Assembly (NCBI RefSeq): GCF_030269925.1 | Contig: NC_085127.1 | Location: forward strand, 15,135,501 to 15,199,500 | Length of the DNA: 64,000 nucleotides | Direction of reading: 5' to 3' | Source of the DNA: Bombyx mori | Lineage: Eukaryota > Arthropoda > Insecta > Lepidoptera > Bombycidae | In this document: piece after piece, positions 22,160-34,318 of the stretch | Position numbering within the stretch: the stretch's first letter is position 1 | How the letters are laid out: every line of letters begins with the position of its first letter | Position numbers and translations under genes: made by a program | Notes under the pieces: model-generated | Databases searched by the model: none | What the model was told of the DNA's origin: nothing | What the model saw: only the letters and a program-made list of their open reading frames with translations

Positions 22160-25100
22160 GTATTATGTGAAAAAATGCTAGTGATTAATGATCTTTATTA
22201 AATATGTTTAAAATAAAGTTTAAAAGAAGAAAAACAAACTTGAAGAGCCTTAATAACTTTTGACGCTACTTCTATAACTCGATATTATGATCGAAATTCT
22301 TGGAACTCTCTAACTTTTAATGTAAATAAATTTATTGAGGATTATGCAAATTAAGATAAATTTGCATGTTCACCGCTGTCAGTGTTGGGCGCGGGTCGGA
22401 GTTCGCGGGAAACGCATTAATGAAGTAAGACGTCGGCCGGCGACCGTCGCGCGCCGCCTCAAACTTTACGATCTTTTTAAAACGAACATTATCCGCGCGG
22501 ACACTCGCCACAGACAGCGCTGACTCCTGAATAAAACATTCAATCTCTGGGAAGAGCCACTCTACTTGATTGACGCCGTAATTACTCATATAACTCGCCG
22601 GGGCCCGATACTCGATAGATTTCAAGCGTTTATCTCGTCCGAACTTCTTGCTATTCGAAAACAACGAAGCAACCGTCGCGATAAAACAATAAACGAATAC
22701 GAAATCTCATCTTGCTAGTGAAAATTGCGCCCTCACCGTCGGGAGGCTCTAAGAATGGAAATGATAAGCAATGGCTGAGTGGGATCTCTTTGAATCCGAA
22801 CGCTGAGTCTGAATATGACGCGCGAGAATAGTTGTGGCCCGAGAGCAGGTCGGGGCCATTCAGCGGACGTCCGAGCCAACGTCGCCGGGATCGCTTTACC
22901 GAGGGTTGAATGGGATTAGCCCTTTCTAAGGGACGCGATAAACTAATATGCGGACTCGAATTGGCTTCGAATAACCCTGCTTAATGCGCAGTCCGATCCG
23001 AGCGAGCCCTATAATGTACCTCTCTGCTCCTTTATCCGTTATATGGCACACTCGGTCAAGTGAGAAACCAAAGGCGATTGATCTCGTTCGTTGCTTAGTC
23101 CGTATGTTGTGAATTCATTCAAATGCTTAGCTTTTTACCTCTCACTGCGGAAAATATAAAGGACAACTCTGCTTTCGTTACCCATGCTTGCCGAAAATAC
23201 ATTCGATGATTTTGTCACAACTCAATAGTTTTAGCAAAATATAAAATTAAAATTAATATATCATAAAAAGTTAGATCATATGAAATATAAGTTCGCAAAC
23301 AGCCCAGGTTAACCCGCACCAATGATAAGAAGAAAGAAGCAGTCGCGTGCCCCGCTTCGACCGCCTTTGTACAATACAAATTGAGACATTGCTGAGCATC
23401 ATTTTATGATTTCGGAGAAACCAGTTAATACCAGCTAGACTGTGAGCTTGTTCATCTATCTAAGGCATTATACATGAACAAGCTTAATTGCTTAGAGTCT
23501 AAGCAATTAAAAACTGTGGCGGCGCTTGAACTTTGATTAAAGTTCGACTAATAACATTAGCCGTCTTCGATACCACATTTATTTAATTTCAAGTAAAACT
23601 CACATCGGATCTTATTAAGTAATATAATATTTAAACTTAAATACTTAAAATGAATTAAGTGAAGCGTTCCGAAAATTATATGAAATTATCGCTAACTTCG
23701 TTTTAACGCTGGAGTGCTTAAGTATTTCGGTTTAGTAAATAATTGATGAACATTCAAAACGTTGGAAAGGCTATGCGGGTAAATAAAAAAATATATTATG
23801 CGAGAATATGTACGCGGTAAAGTTTACACGCTTCCGAGAACTTCGCAGCGTATTCCTTTTTTGGAATTTCATTCGCCAGCATTCTTCGATATCACAACCG
23901 AACAAAAATTACACAGTATTCAAAGCGTTTTCATTTTCGTGTCCATGGTCCATAGGAGCTTGAGCAGCTAGTAACGGCATCAATGAAGCGGACCGGCCGC
24001 AACCGTAAAAGATCACCTTTACTTGATCAAATGTATTTACGTTTCGTAATGTGTTTACTGATGTAAACAATGGATTTAAAATGAAATCATCATGTTATAC
24101 AAAACATAACAACATGCCGATTCGTTACGCTTATTAATCATTTCGGTCCTTCTTCAAATAAATTACTAGTAATTGTGACGTCGAAATGACATGGATCTAA
24201 ATTTTGAATAAAGTTCCACAAATGACTCTACCAACAATTTCGATAATTACTGAATATTTTAGTTTTCCTTCCTAAGTTCTTGAATAATAACTTCTGTTAA
24301 ATATGTTCTGTTAATACAATAAGCTTGATATTCGCTTAAACACTTCTGTAATAAATCGCAAAGTGAATTTTGCGGGTGAACGAGCTGTCGACCCAGCTTG
24401 TGTTAAGGGATTCCGAAGCTTGTACACTGCCACCAGTCCAGCGTCATGACCTACTGGTATAATGCATTTTGTATTAAACAACATTGAAAGACAACTGGTT
24501 TTTCAAAATACGTTGAATTCCGTTGAAGCTGTTACAAAACGTAAAGTGATATCTGTCTGTTCGCCCCGTACATAAGACAATTTCACACGAATGCAATCCA
24601 ACCTTACCTCGGATATGTCATAGCTGAGTAAACATACTGCAAGCCCAACTTTTATTTCCAAAATGTAAAGCTGATTGAATGAAGTTTTAGTTTCACTATG
24701 CCAAATCTGTCGATTTAGTGACAAAAAGATGTGTGATGTCGTGGGACACCGGATAGGAATGAAGTTCCTTATTATAATATAAAAATATTAATTTTAAGTT
24801 ATATTCGAGGTATAAAGAATATAAAACTGGAAGTTTCGCAACAACCCACGGTCATTCGGTAACGTGCAAACTTATTGTGGTACACTTCATTCACGGTTGT
24901 TTGCATAAGACTTAGTGTATTGCGCAAACGAACGCTCTGAGATCGTGGTCAATGAATGATAAAAAAATGTTACTTTGGACGTTATTACAAAGTTAAGTCG
25001 TACACTGTGTGCATTACTTATAAAAATCTTACGTTACGGACGTTTTTTCCCAGTTAGGGTACCTCTCCGCATCGTCCCATACGGAACTTCGTTCCAATTA

Positions 25101-27418
25101 ATTGAAGCTTTAATCCACGATTGTAAATCGCAAGACACCCGAAGAGAGCGATGTGCGTTTGAAACAGCAGCCATGAGCGCGGAACACATTTAGCCGGGGC
25201 CTGTCGAGTCGATCGCGGATCGGTCCCGAGGGAGCAGATAACGCCAATCCGCTACGTTCCGTGAGCCCTCACCGTTTTATGACGCGATCCAACGCCAACC
25301 GAAAGGTTACGGATAAAGTTATGTTTGTTGTTTTGCTCTGCACTATCTTAGTTTCGTAAAATACGATAAGAACGGTTCTTCGGTAAATATTAGAGGAGAT
25401 AGCGTCGGTTCTATTGATTGGATATTCGCTTCTGTGCTCGGGCTGTAGTTTGGATTATGGCGCGCTTAACGTGTTGCCGAACGGATAACGTAATCAAACA
25501 AATACTCACGTGAGAACGAGGTTTTAGGGCAGCGAACATTTTCGATAGAAGTTATGGTGTTAGGCATCTCGATTTATAGTTCGACGCTACTCGATTGAGA
25601 GTCTCCTGTTCGGAGTTACAACGTATGCTATCTGAATGGGTGGTCTCGAAGTAACGAGATGAGGAAGAAGGCTAACAAAGTGAATAATGTTTATCTTTTC
25701 AAATCTGAAACAAAAGTAAGTTTTCATTAACGTTTACATTGTTCCGGAAAACAATGTAATTGTATTGTTTTAATTTTGTGTTGTTCGAACGGAACACATT
25801 TCGGGATTCGTGACTCCGTCGATTGCGGCCCCGCGCTAAAAGGAGTCGTTCATTTATTAACAATAACCGCAAGCGGACACAATGGCCACTCCGGTCGAAT
25901 TGCGGTCGAAAGTAATCAATTTGTGTAATTAAATAATTGTCGTGTCATCCATCCGACACGGCCCGTTACGAAATCAGAATCATCAACTTATTACATCTCA
26001 TGAATAGTTCACGTCAACGTGACGAGATCGTAACTCAATTATTAAACTGGAGATAATTTCCCTTACGATGTTTACCTCTGTTATTAACGTTTCATTCAGT
26101 GCAGATTATGATTGACATCTGTATAATTAATAAATTAATATTGTATTTATTTAAAGGGAATACAGATGTCTTAAATCTGTTCAATTAGTGATCATACTCA
26201 GTTATAGTTTGAAATAATGGGGGAACGAACATGTCAATCGACATTTTACTAAAAATGTATTGCTATAAAAATGTTGGTAAATATGTACTGAGTAATATAC
26301 TAAATCACAATGTTTGAGAATTGATTGTTAGCTTCAAGAAATAATTATAGTGGCCATTAGTTAGCGTCGAGTAAATCTATAACCATATACATATGTATAT
26401 AGAGTGGTCTTGCAACTTTCTACGTTCTATTTCTTGATTCCGTTGAGGGTCAGCCCGTAGATACCAGAAGGTTTAGACACCACACGCCTTAGAGGTCGAA
26501 ATTGATTGATGTGTGAAAATGAGTGTTTGATCGTGTCTGTAAATCCAGGTTGGTGTGACCGAGCCGAGCGGGCTCACAGCACGCCCCGTCAATAAACATT
26601 TATTATTGTCATCCGCGAGCACAGACGACAACTGTAAAGTATTTGAAACGTCAGAAGTATTATGATGACAATAGAAACCGTGGGATTAAACCATAGCACT
26701 GGGTTCAATAATTATTTGGACGAGTCGCGAAAACCGGAAGAAATACTAAGTATGTAATTATCGATCAATCAATTGTGTAAAGGTTTTAAACGATAGCCGA
26801 GGTTCGAAAGTGCACCTTAAAAAAATGTATTCAACTTATATTTCTTTCCTACTTTAATTTCATTTTAAGTAAATATAGTAGGTACATTGATTTATATTAA
26901 TTAAGAAATCAGTAAATTATTCATAATGTTCCTATAAAGCTTGCAAAAATAATTAAGGTAAAAGCTTCAATAAATTAATACTTTAATGAAAGCTTACGGG
27001 ATAAATCGTTATGGGCTCTCCAGCGGTGCGAGATCCGCACCTCATATAAACGTTACATGCTTTAATGAGTTTCGAAAGTTTATTTTAATATTCATGATAA
27101 TTATTCGATATAAATTTGCATCGCGCTATGAAGCTTAAATCACAACTTTGATTTTAAGAGTCTTATTCACATTGGCAGTTATTTAAACAATAACGCGTTT
27201 AATAACAACATGTAATGTTTATTGGCGTCGTGTTAAGACACGTCATATTAAGCTATTACATAAGTCGAGTGATGAGAACTAGGGAGGTAAGTGCTAATGC
27301 ACTTGAGACGGGGAACCTTCCTCTTCAAGCCGGAATGTATGATGCAGTGAAATAAAGATGCAGGTCAAATAAAGAAGCAATATCCTTAATAACCTAATAT
27401 AAGATAAACATCATATTC
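22160..27418. other. Repeat-poor, intron-like region with CpG-containing conserved-looking segments
   Basis: About 5.2 kb with almost no recognisable mobile elements, only two faint Bm1 tail relics (23,411-23,470 and 24,371-24,432). Segments richer in CpG, at 22,370-23,080, 25,190-25,330 and 25,790-26,050, alternate with AT-rich stretches containing TAATTA-type words. No convincing exon was found. The absence of insertions next to the candidate promoter suggests regulatory constraint, but this is inference. Confidence 0.4.
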
Positions 27419-27575
27419 TTACTGGTGGTAGGACGTCTTTTTTGGCCGCACAGGTAGGTACCGCTACCTTGCCTATTTCTGCCGTGAAGGAGTAATGCGT
27501 TTCGGTTGTAAGGGTGGGACAGCCGTTGTACTGTTAAAACTTAGATTTTAGAATCCATGTCTCAAGATGTTACAC
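27419..27575 (+). mobile_element. Bm1 SINE fragment
   Basis: TTACTGGTGGTAGGACGTC, CTGCCGTGAAGGAGTAATGC and GGGTGGGACAGCCGTTGTAC identify the Bm1 body. The copy fades after ATGTCTCAAGATG. Both head and A tail are missing. Confidence 0.85.
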
Positions 27576-28390
27576 TACGCCTACGTATAGTTTGTATGTA
27601 TTTTTGTGTATACATAATAATATGTATTCTATGTGTTTATGCCAGTTAATATTGCAGTTTAATGCACCTACAATTTTTTGTGTGCACTATCGTTAGTTGA
27701 CTGGTAGAGAACGCCTTAGTCACTATGTCCGCCGATGTAGATAAATACATGAAGTGTAATAAATAAATAAATTATGACGTGTGTATACTTTCATTCTGGA
27801 GAGTATTCACAAGCCATTATGATCAAACTTTTACTAGGTGTTAGGATTATCAACAGAAGGTGATCGCGATGACTTGCGTTAGAATAATTATTTTACTCCC
27901 TTAGTAGGTCGGTGTGCGGAACTATCGGATCACAATGACACCGACCGGTACGTATACATAACGTATACATAATACTACCCGTAACAACATTAACAATTAA
28001 CATTATAACATTTGAGTTTAATAGCTCGAGAAAATTTAGCATACTGTGCACTAAAATCTGAGCTTTCACTTTATGATTAAACGATTCTCTGAATATTGTC
28101 TATAAAAATAGCAATAAAAGCTCCGTAAGTTTATTAAATAAAAATATTGATAACGAGTGGCAAGGAGTCGAGGTTCATCTGCTCTGTAAGATGACACGGG
28201 GGCGCCCGCCAACCTTCTCTATTTGTAATCGGGGTTTTTTCCTTAAGCTTTCCATGACCGCTCATTCCGAACGTCAAAATAATTGAATTTCTCAGTGTGT
28301 TTTTCTATTTTAACAATAACTCACCACGGCCACCCCGCGAGTTACGTGTATTGTTATGTACAAAGGATTAGTTGTGAAAATAAAATAAAA
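27576..28390. other. AT-rich sequence, nothing recognised
   Basis: No gene or repeat supported. Confidence 0.45.
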
Positions 28391-30284
28391 AAATGTGTGC
28401 GTGTACTAGTGTACACACGTAAGAAGTGAAACTTCTTTATGGCCTTATTTTTCGAAAAATGATCTACATGCAACTTTCTAGAAATTGGTTAAATAAAGTT
28501 AAATTAGATAAAGTTTAAACAAAAGGATTTTATTATCATAGACATGAATACAAATAATACAATTATTTCACTTTACCTTTTTGCTACTAAGATTATTACA
28601 GCATTTCATTAATTGTAATAGAATTATTACTATCATTGTCATTGTCATTATATATTTTTGTAATTAATGGCTTATGGTAACTGAAATATGAAATATATGG
28701 TTTACATTCCACGAAATTTAGTGACCGAGTAAAAACTCCATCAATTGTAGTGCCAGATCTTGTTGTTGACGTTTGAGGACTGTTTTTCATGGATAAATTC
28801 AATTTATCTTTCAGAAATTCAACTAGCTTCAAAGAATTTTCCGATGCAAAATTTACATTAAAATCTCCACTTAAAATCATCGGTATTTTATAATTATTGT
28901 TACCGAGTAAAGAGGCACCTTCACTTGTGTACGGCAACAATGAATGGTGAAGAAAATTAATAATATCGTCCAACTTCTGATTAGGAGATATATACAGTGC
29001 AACAATCAAAATTTTCATCCCATTTTCCATTTGGCATTGAGCCATACATAAATCACCAACTGCTGATGCTAGTGACCCATGAAAGTCAGGAGAAAAAACA
29101 GAAAAATCTATCGATGAAGTCACAACATTAACAACATCATTAGAATTATGATATATTCCTACACCTCCTGCTCTCGTGCTCAGCCGTTTAAATTTTGCAA
29201 TGCATTTGAAATTAGTGATATTTACTTGACTGTCATTGTTCAGCCATGTTTCAGATAGAACTAAAACATTTGAATTTTTCACAATTGAATCATCCAGGTC
29301 ATCTATATGAGCTCTAAGACTTTGACAATTGAAAATAAAAAGTGACAAACCTCTTCTTTTGTTCATGAACTTAATCAAATGTTCATTTATAGTTTCTACT
29401 TTATTCAGAGACAATCGTTTAAATTCCGCTTGTAAATCGATGGTGGACGTTGACGTTCTTCGACCATGATAAAATGTTTTGTCATTATTTGGAGTCGTTA
29501 TATACAATCCTTCAATACTCGTAACACGGGATAAAGCAACATATAACAACGATTGGCTGTGATGTTTCTCATATTCATAAACAATTTCCGGAAATGTGCT
29601 GCCTTGTGATTTATGAATGGTAGTAGCACAAGCACAATTATATAACACACAACACACAAGCACAATTATAAAGCAAAAATTATATAACATATTTCAGAAT
29701 TTATACTTTATGCCAATTAATTGATGTTCATTAAATTAGCAGTCGTATTAATTAATAAATACTATTTTAATGAAATCATATACATTGACCGATAGTTACA
29801 ATCAGAAACTGAGGTTAACCTTAAATATCTTAAATTTAAAAAAATAAATACCACAATCCCACCCAAGTATTAGAAAAAGAGATATAATTACTTACTTTTG
29901 TTAAAAATCCACTGGAATTAGAATTAAAATAAAGCCTTTGATTTTGTTGATCACTTTAGTATTGATATATTATTTATCACGTCGCTATTGTGTTTCAGAA
30001 ATAAATAAGGGTGCAAGAAAAAAACGTGGCTTGACCCTCTCACGATTCTAGGTGACTGGAAGGGGAGTGCACGTGTATTTTTGAACGGTAAAGTCTGGTG
30101 GTGGGAGTGAGTCCGCTTAAGCGACATGCTATCCCTACTCCGTTGGAGAAAGTGAAAGTACTCTTCGTCTGAACCAACCGTGGTAGGGGCAAGAAAAAGA
30201 TGGCGCGTAACGGAAAAATGTGACGCGTAACCGAAAAATGTGACGGTAAATTTTTTTCCAACGCCGATAAAGAAGTTTCACTTC
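28391..30284 (-). mobile_element. Helentron-type rolling-circle transposon, internally deleted
   Basis: Read on the minus strand, the element starts at 30,284 with GAAGTGAAACTTCTTTATCG. It ends near 28,391 after a palindromic hairpin (GTGTACTAGTGTACAC). Both ends are shared with the short derivative at 20,397-20,714. It carries one frame encoding the end of a PIF1-type helicase fused to an apurinic-type endonuclease. That fusion is diagnostic for Helentrons rather than canonical Helitrons. The Rep initiator and most of the helicase, which would need several kilobases, are absent. The copy is about 1.9 kb and nonautonomous. Confidence 0.82.
28596..29690 (-). CDS. Helentron helicase C-terminus plus AP-like endonuclease, 5'-truncated
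   Basis: A 364-codon frame. Residues from about 19 on are homologous-looking: TIHKSQGSTF (helicase motif V-like, residues 23-32) and YVALSRV (motif VI, 50-56). A linker follows, then an exonuclease-endonuclease-phosphatase fold: N121/Q123 in FNCQSL, E147 in LSETW, GDFN at 275-278, an Asp in TTIDGVF (317) and a His in SYHKPL (339). These are the usual metal-binding and catalytic positions. The first 18 residues come from repeated CACAATTATA/ACACAC words at 29,636-29,690 and are probably not original coding sequence. This marks the left edge of a large deletion. In life the enzyme would unwind and nick DNA for rolling-circle transposition in the nucleus. Confidence 0.85.
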   Translation of the reverse strand: MLYNFCFIIVLVCCVLYNCACATTIHKSQGSTFPEIVYEYEKHHSQSLLYVALSRVTSIEGLYITTPNNDKTFYHGRRTSTSTIDLQAEFKRLSLNKVETINEHLIKFMNKRRGLSLFIFNCQSLRAHIDDLDDSIVKNSNVLVLSETWLNNDSQVNITNFKCIAKFKRLSTRAGGVGIYHNSNDVVNVVTSSIDFSVFSPDFHGSLASAVGDLCMAQCQMENGMKILIVALYISPNQKLDDIINFLHHSLLPYTSEGASLLGNNNYKIPMILSGDFNVNFASENSLKLVEFLKDKLNLSMKNSPQTSTTRSGTTIDGVFTRSLNFVECKPYISYFSYHKPLITKIYNDNDNDSNNSITINEML

Positions 30285-30804
30285 AAAATTCTCAACTGAC
30301 GGCGTGAGAAGTCGGTTTCTTGGTAATTTCATTCAAAACGTTCTTCGTTGCTTCCATACTTTTTCTGAAAAAAGCAATCTGAGTTTTTTGTTACAAAAAC
30401 AAAATTAAGACGCTCGACGTTTCCAAGCGACCCAGCCTAATCATAGAAAGATATCCTCGTACATTCAACATTACAAAATGTATATTTGTTCGAACTCCGC
30501 GAAGGCTACGCACGGCCTGAAATGTATGAGACAGTTAAACTTAAATCGGACGCTAATTTCCATGACGTTGATGAATCGCGGGCTCTTAATGTGTGTTAAT
30601 TGACACAAACGATGGTAATACAATCCGGTAGAGAGTACGGCCCGTGACCGGCGGACCCGTGTCGGAGCGATGACAAACTGATAGATCGTCTTGCCTCATT
30701 GGACGCTAATAGTCCGCGTCTCGCAGGATCATATAACATCTGTTTGTTCGAGTAATTGTTCTTAGGGCAGGATCTAGATTGGACAATTCAACATTTTTTA
30801 GAGA
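30285..30804. other. Unassigned sequence
   Basis: Moderately CpG-containing sequence at 30,500-30,740 resembling the repeat-poor region upstream. No gene or mobile element recognised. Confidence 0.4.
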
Positions 30805-31223
30805 ACTAGTGGCCCCGCAGTAGTCGAGATTCGACTATAATTAATTGGAATTGTAAGTTTGTACACTATTATGATTGTATTTTATACTTCTATAATCACA
30901 AATTTCGCCAAGACTACACTATAAAAATATTAACAAAGACAAACAATATTTAATCTATTCTCAATTTGACAACAGACGTCAAGAACAAAAGTTGACAATA
31001 AATAGTATGCATGCGTGTGTGCGTCAAATACACGGTATGTAGTGTGTGTAATGTTTTCTTTATTGATTTAATGTATCTTTTATGCATTATTTAAAATAAA
31101 TATTAGCATTGTGCACTTCTTCTCTATATTCTCTATAAGTGTGGAAAATTTCATACTCCTCCGGCCGCGCAAATTTCGTAAAAAGGGATACAAAGTTTTT
31201 GCTTCACGTATTAATATATAGAT
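30805..31223 (+). repeat. Interspersed repeat with ACTAG...TATAGAT ends
   Basis: It starts ACTAGTGGCCCCGCAGTAGT and ends TTAATATATAGAT. Near the end are CATACTCCTCCGGCCGCGC and AAAAAGGGATACAAAG. The ends follow the same pattern as the repeats at 6,517, 55,684 and 62,825, but the interior is different. It encodes nothing. Confidence 0.6.
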
Positions 31224-33868
31224 AAGTTATAATTAACGTTAAAACAAAATAACTTCCGATAATGGTTCTATTTTTATAGGATTGTCTTGGAATGAAGTGT
31301 TTTCTTGTGGTAGATCAAAAACAGTGGCCATTAACAAAGTTGATATACTGCTGCTGCAAAGATGATATACGGCTCTGCTCATTTAGGAAAGTTGTGAGAA
31401 CTTGTAGATACTTGGGTGTAATAAGTTTATTGACAAATAATTACACTCAAAAGACTTTGTAAATGTTAAACTGAAAGTAAATTGATAAGTGATCAGGAAC
31501 AAAGACAAAGCATTATTTAATAGTTTTGTACTTATAATGACAATAGTTAGGCGATAGGATCGGGGCTGATCGCCGCGCTGTGCTCTACATGTGTACCGAC
31601 TCTATTTGTTAGACAAACATGGAATATAAACGTGACATGACGAGGTTAATTCATTAATAATGGACTCGTACTTAAATTGTGGATTCATTACATATTTTTA
31701 AAGCTCATCTAGTATTGATCGGTCACCAAAGACTTTGGAAAATGGACATTGGGTGATGCGACCACGTGGAGCTAGAGATCATACTACCCCTTAATACTAG
31801 TAGCAAACAATGATATCATACATAACACTACTAATAAACACTATATTTATAATATATATATATATGACACACTTGTAAACATAAAGGGTTTCCAAAGCTC
31901 CTTAGAAGCTAAACATAATAATAACACGAAGGGGCTTATAATGAGATCATATAAGTGTTACAAGCTTTAATCTAAATACAGTTTCGCTTTTACAAAGCTC
32001 AATTCGATTTAACTTGCTAAGTTATATCTAAGAACACCAAATTCTACTTCTAGTGGTTTAGTTTGCTCATTTAAAATCCTGACACCTTCACTGGTAGCAA
32101 AGCGAAGTGCGAGTGGGTAGTAAGTACGGATAGGTTACCGCTGCAAAGTCATTGTAAGTCACAATCGGAAAAAGAAGTATGTCTATAGAGTCCGTAGCTG
32201 CTCGACTCCAGCTGGTGTCTGCTGCGTACGATCCGGCTCTCTCTGTTTTCTGGCGCCATGGTAAATCGTTCTCGTATTTTATACTTTAATAAAGGAAGGT
32301 TTAGATTCGCGAATGTCTCTGTGCGTGAATATAAAGATGTAATTCCCTATTTCGATTCGTTTCATTCGACTTGGCAGCGAGTAATAATGGATGTAGTTTC
32401 CGCTCGTCTCGGACCCTATTTTCCGTCGGTTAGTGGTGGTCCTTACTATTCTTGGAGCGTTTGTCCCTTACTTATACGTTTTGATATTGATCTGAAAATA
32501 TTTTATTAGAACGCTGTACCTTTGGCGGTTTCCATTATACTGTGGCAATTCCCTTTCAGGATATTGCTTTTATTCGGGTTGCTAACTTATTGAGATTGTG
32601 CTTTTAGAATTTCGTTCTTAGGTCGGTTTTTTTATATATTCTCATTGGCTGAAGAAATGTATAGTGCGGATGTCCTTTATACGACTCTGTATGATAGTTT
32701 GCATTAAGAGTTATTTATTACATTTCGCACAGTGCCTTTTTACATATTTAAATTATAAAATAAAACATTTATTCCATTTGAATTTCAAGTACAGTTAATA
32801 CGGGCAACAGTGACCACAAATAAGACGGTTTCTACATATTTTGCGTAGATATATGTCATTTTTTTTCCCTGCTTTTGCTCATCGCCTTATAAATGTAAAT
32901 GTTTACTGAAATATTTAGAATTACAGCTCAAGTGCCCCCGTCCCGCGCCCCCACCCCGCGCCCCTGTTCAGACATGAAGTCGAAGTCACAGTTGTATTGT
33001 ATAACGGCCATCCCTCCCCACAAACAGGGGGTGACTGCTCGTACATGTTATAATCAGTAAGTGCTGGTTAGGGATCGCAATACGTTGATATAATACTTAA
33101 TTCCCCGGTAAATTCTGTAATTGTCTCTTACGTCACTCCCGGGAAGGTGGTATTCTGACCTCTATCAAGATTTATACCTATTTTTTTTATGTTTAGAAGT
33201 TGCTCGATTGAGTTGGTCCATTTGCCGGACAAAACAAATAAACTTTTGAAGGTCAGATATCGGATAACAAAATAAGTACAAAATAAACCTCATACTATTA
33301 TTTGAACATCGATGTCGGTGCTGTCTCATGCAAGGCGCGTTTAAAATGTACAGAATAGCTCGTTGGAATAATATTATCGAATCTCTGGGAGTCACGTACA
33401 GACACTTTTTCCCCTGACGGCGGAGGACGAGGGCCCTCGTTGACATCCCTCACAAAGAGTTCAAACCCTCAGTTGTCAAAAAGTGTGCAGGTGCGAGCGA
33501 ATAATTAGCGAGCACTCGATGGAGTTCGAGAGGTGCTCCAAGGAATGTTCGAGATGCTTTTAATTGTATTTAATTTATTCGAGATCTTTCGGTTCAAAAT
33601 CTTCGTTCAACGTGTTTTTGTAGAGATGTTTAAGCGCAACGGACAAATTTACTGTTTTCGAATTAAGTTGAAATGTTTTATTTTTACTGCGGAGTATGAG
33701 AAAGTGAATGAATTATACCTCAATGTGCCAAATTAAAAATAAGATCCTGGAATAGCATCACTCGAACTCTTCTCGTAGGTAGTATAACTAGTGACCAATA
33801 ATGTCACCGCAGAACGCACAGCAGGGCTCTCTGAGTACTGCACGAGTACACTTCGACCGCCGGCCGGT
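31224..33868. other. AT-rich sequence, nothing firmly recognised
   Basis: About 2.6 kb without supported genes or known repeats. There is an AT dinucleotide run near 31,848-31,865 and a C-rich tract (CCCCGTCCCGCGCCCCCACC) near 32,936-32,967. An ATG in a good context (GGCGCCATGG, 32,252-32,261) opens an 83-codon frame that I do not recognise. Confidence 0.4.
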
Positions 33869-34092
33869 ATTTACTGGTGGTAAAAACCTACTGTAAGACC
33901 GCACGGGTAGCGACCACCATCCTCTGTGACAGCGAAAACTGTAAAGTACTGAAAACGTCATAAATATATGTCACTATATGACAGCAAAAAGGCGAGATTA
34001 AGTCGTATTTTCACTATACGGGGCGGTTAGTCACATTTGTGTCGGGATATCTATATGGATTCCAGCAACCGCTTTACACCAGATGTGACAAT
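33869..34092 (+). mobile_element. Degraded Bm1 SINE in two pieces
   Basis: Body words appear at 33,869-33,935 (TTTACTGGTGGTAAAAACC, CCGCACGGGTAGCGACCACC) and tail-side words at 34,040-34,092 (ATATCTATATGGATTCCAGC, CGCTTTACACCAGATG). About 100 bp of unrelated or unrecognisable sequence lies between. This is an old copy. Confidence 0.5.
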
Positions 34093-34318
34093 TGTAAACG
34101 ATTTGTGCCCGTTCATTTCGTTTTGCGGTGCCGGCACACCGCCGCCCCGGTACTCAGGGCCCAGTCCGATGCTATCAGCTCGAAGAAAAGCAGTACTCGA
34201 GTACAGAGATAATCTACTGAAAAAGCAACACAAGCACTCGACCCTAACTAGCTCCTTCAATGAGACCATTAAAGCAATAGTCGAGCTCTCGGCACCTAGT
34301 CAGCCAAGTATTTATTGA
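34093..34318 (+). other. Possible exon or coding relic, unidentified
   Basis: Following the Bm1 relic, a frame runs through GAGTPPPRYSGPSP and a basic, helix-like segment (LEYRDNLLKKQHKHSTL) to a TGA at 34,316-34,318. The residue mix and a somewhat raised GC content at 34,120-34,270 look more protein-like than nearby frames. A consensus donor-like site (CTTAAAG|GTGAGA) lies just after the stop, and no convincing acceptor precedes it. The annotated part of the frame upstream of about 34,090 is SINE sequence. I do not recognise a family; chance is quite possible. Confidence 0.25.

Noticed and set aside
32258..32509. 83-codon frame with a good ATG context
   Set aside because: No recognisable domain. 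GCCATGGTAAAT could equally be an exon end, and there is no further support.
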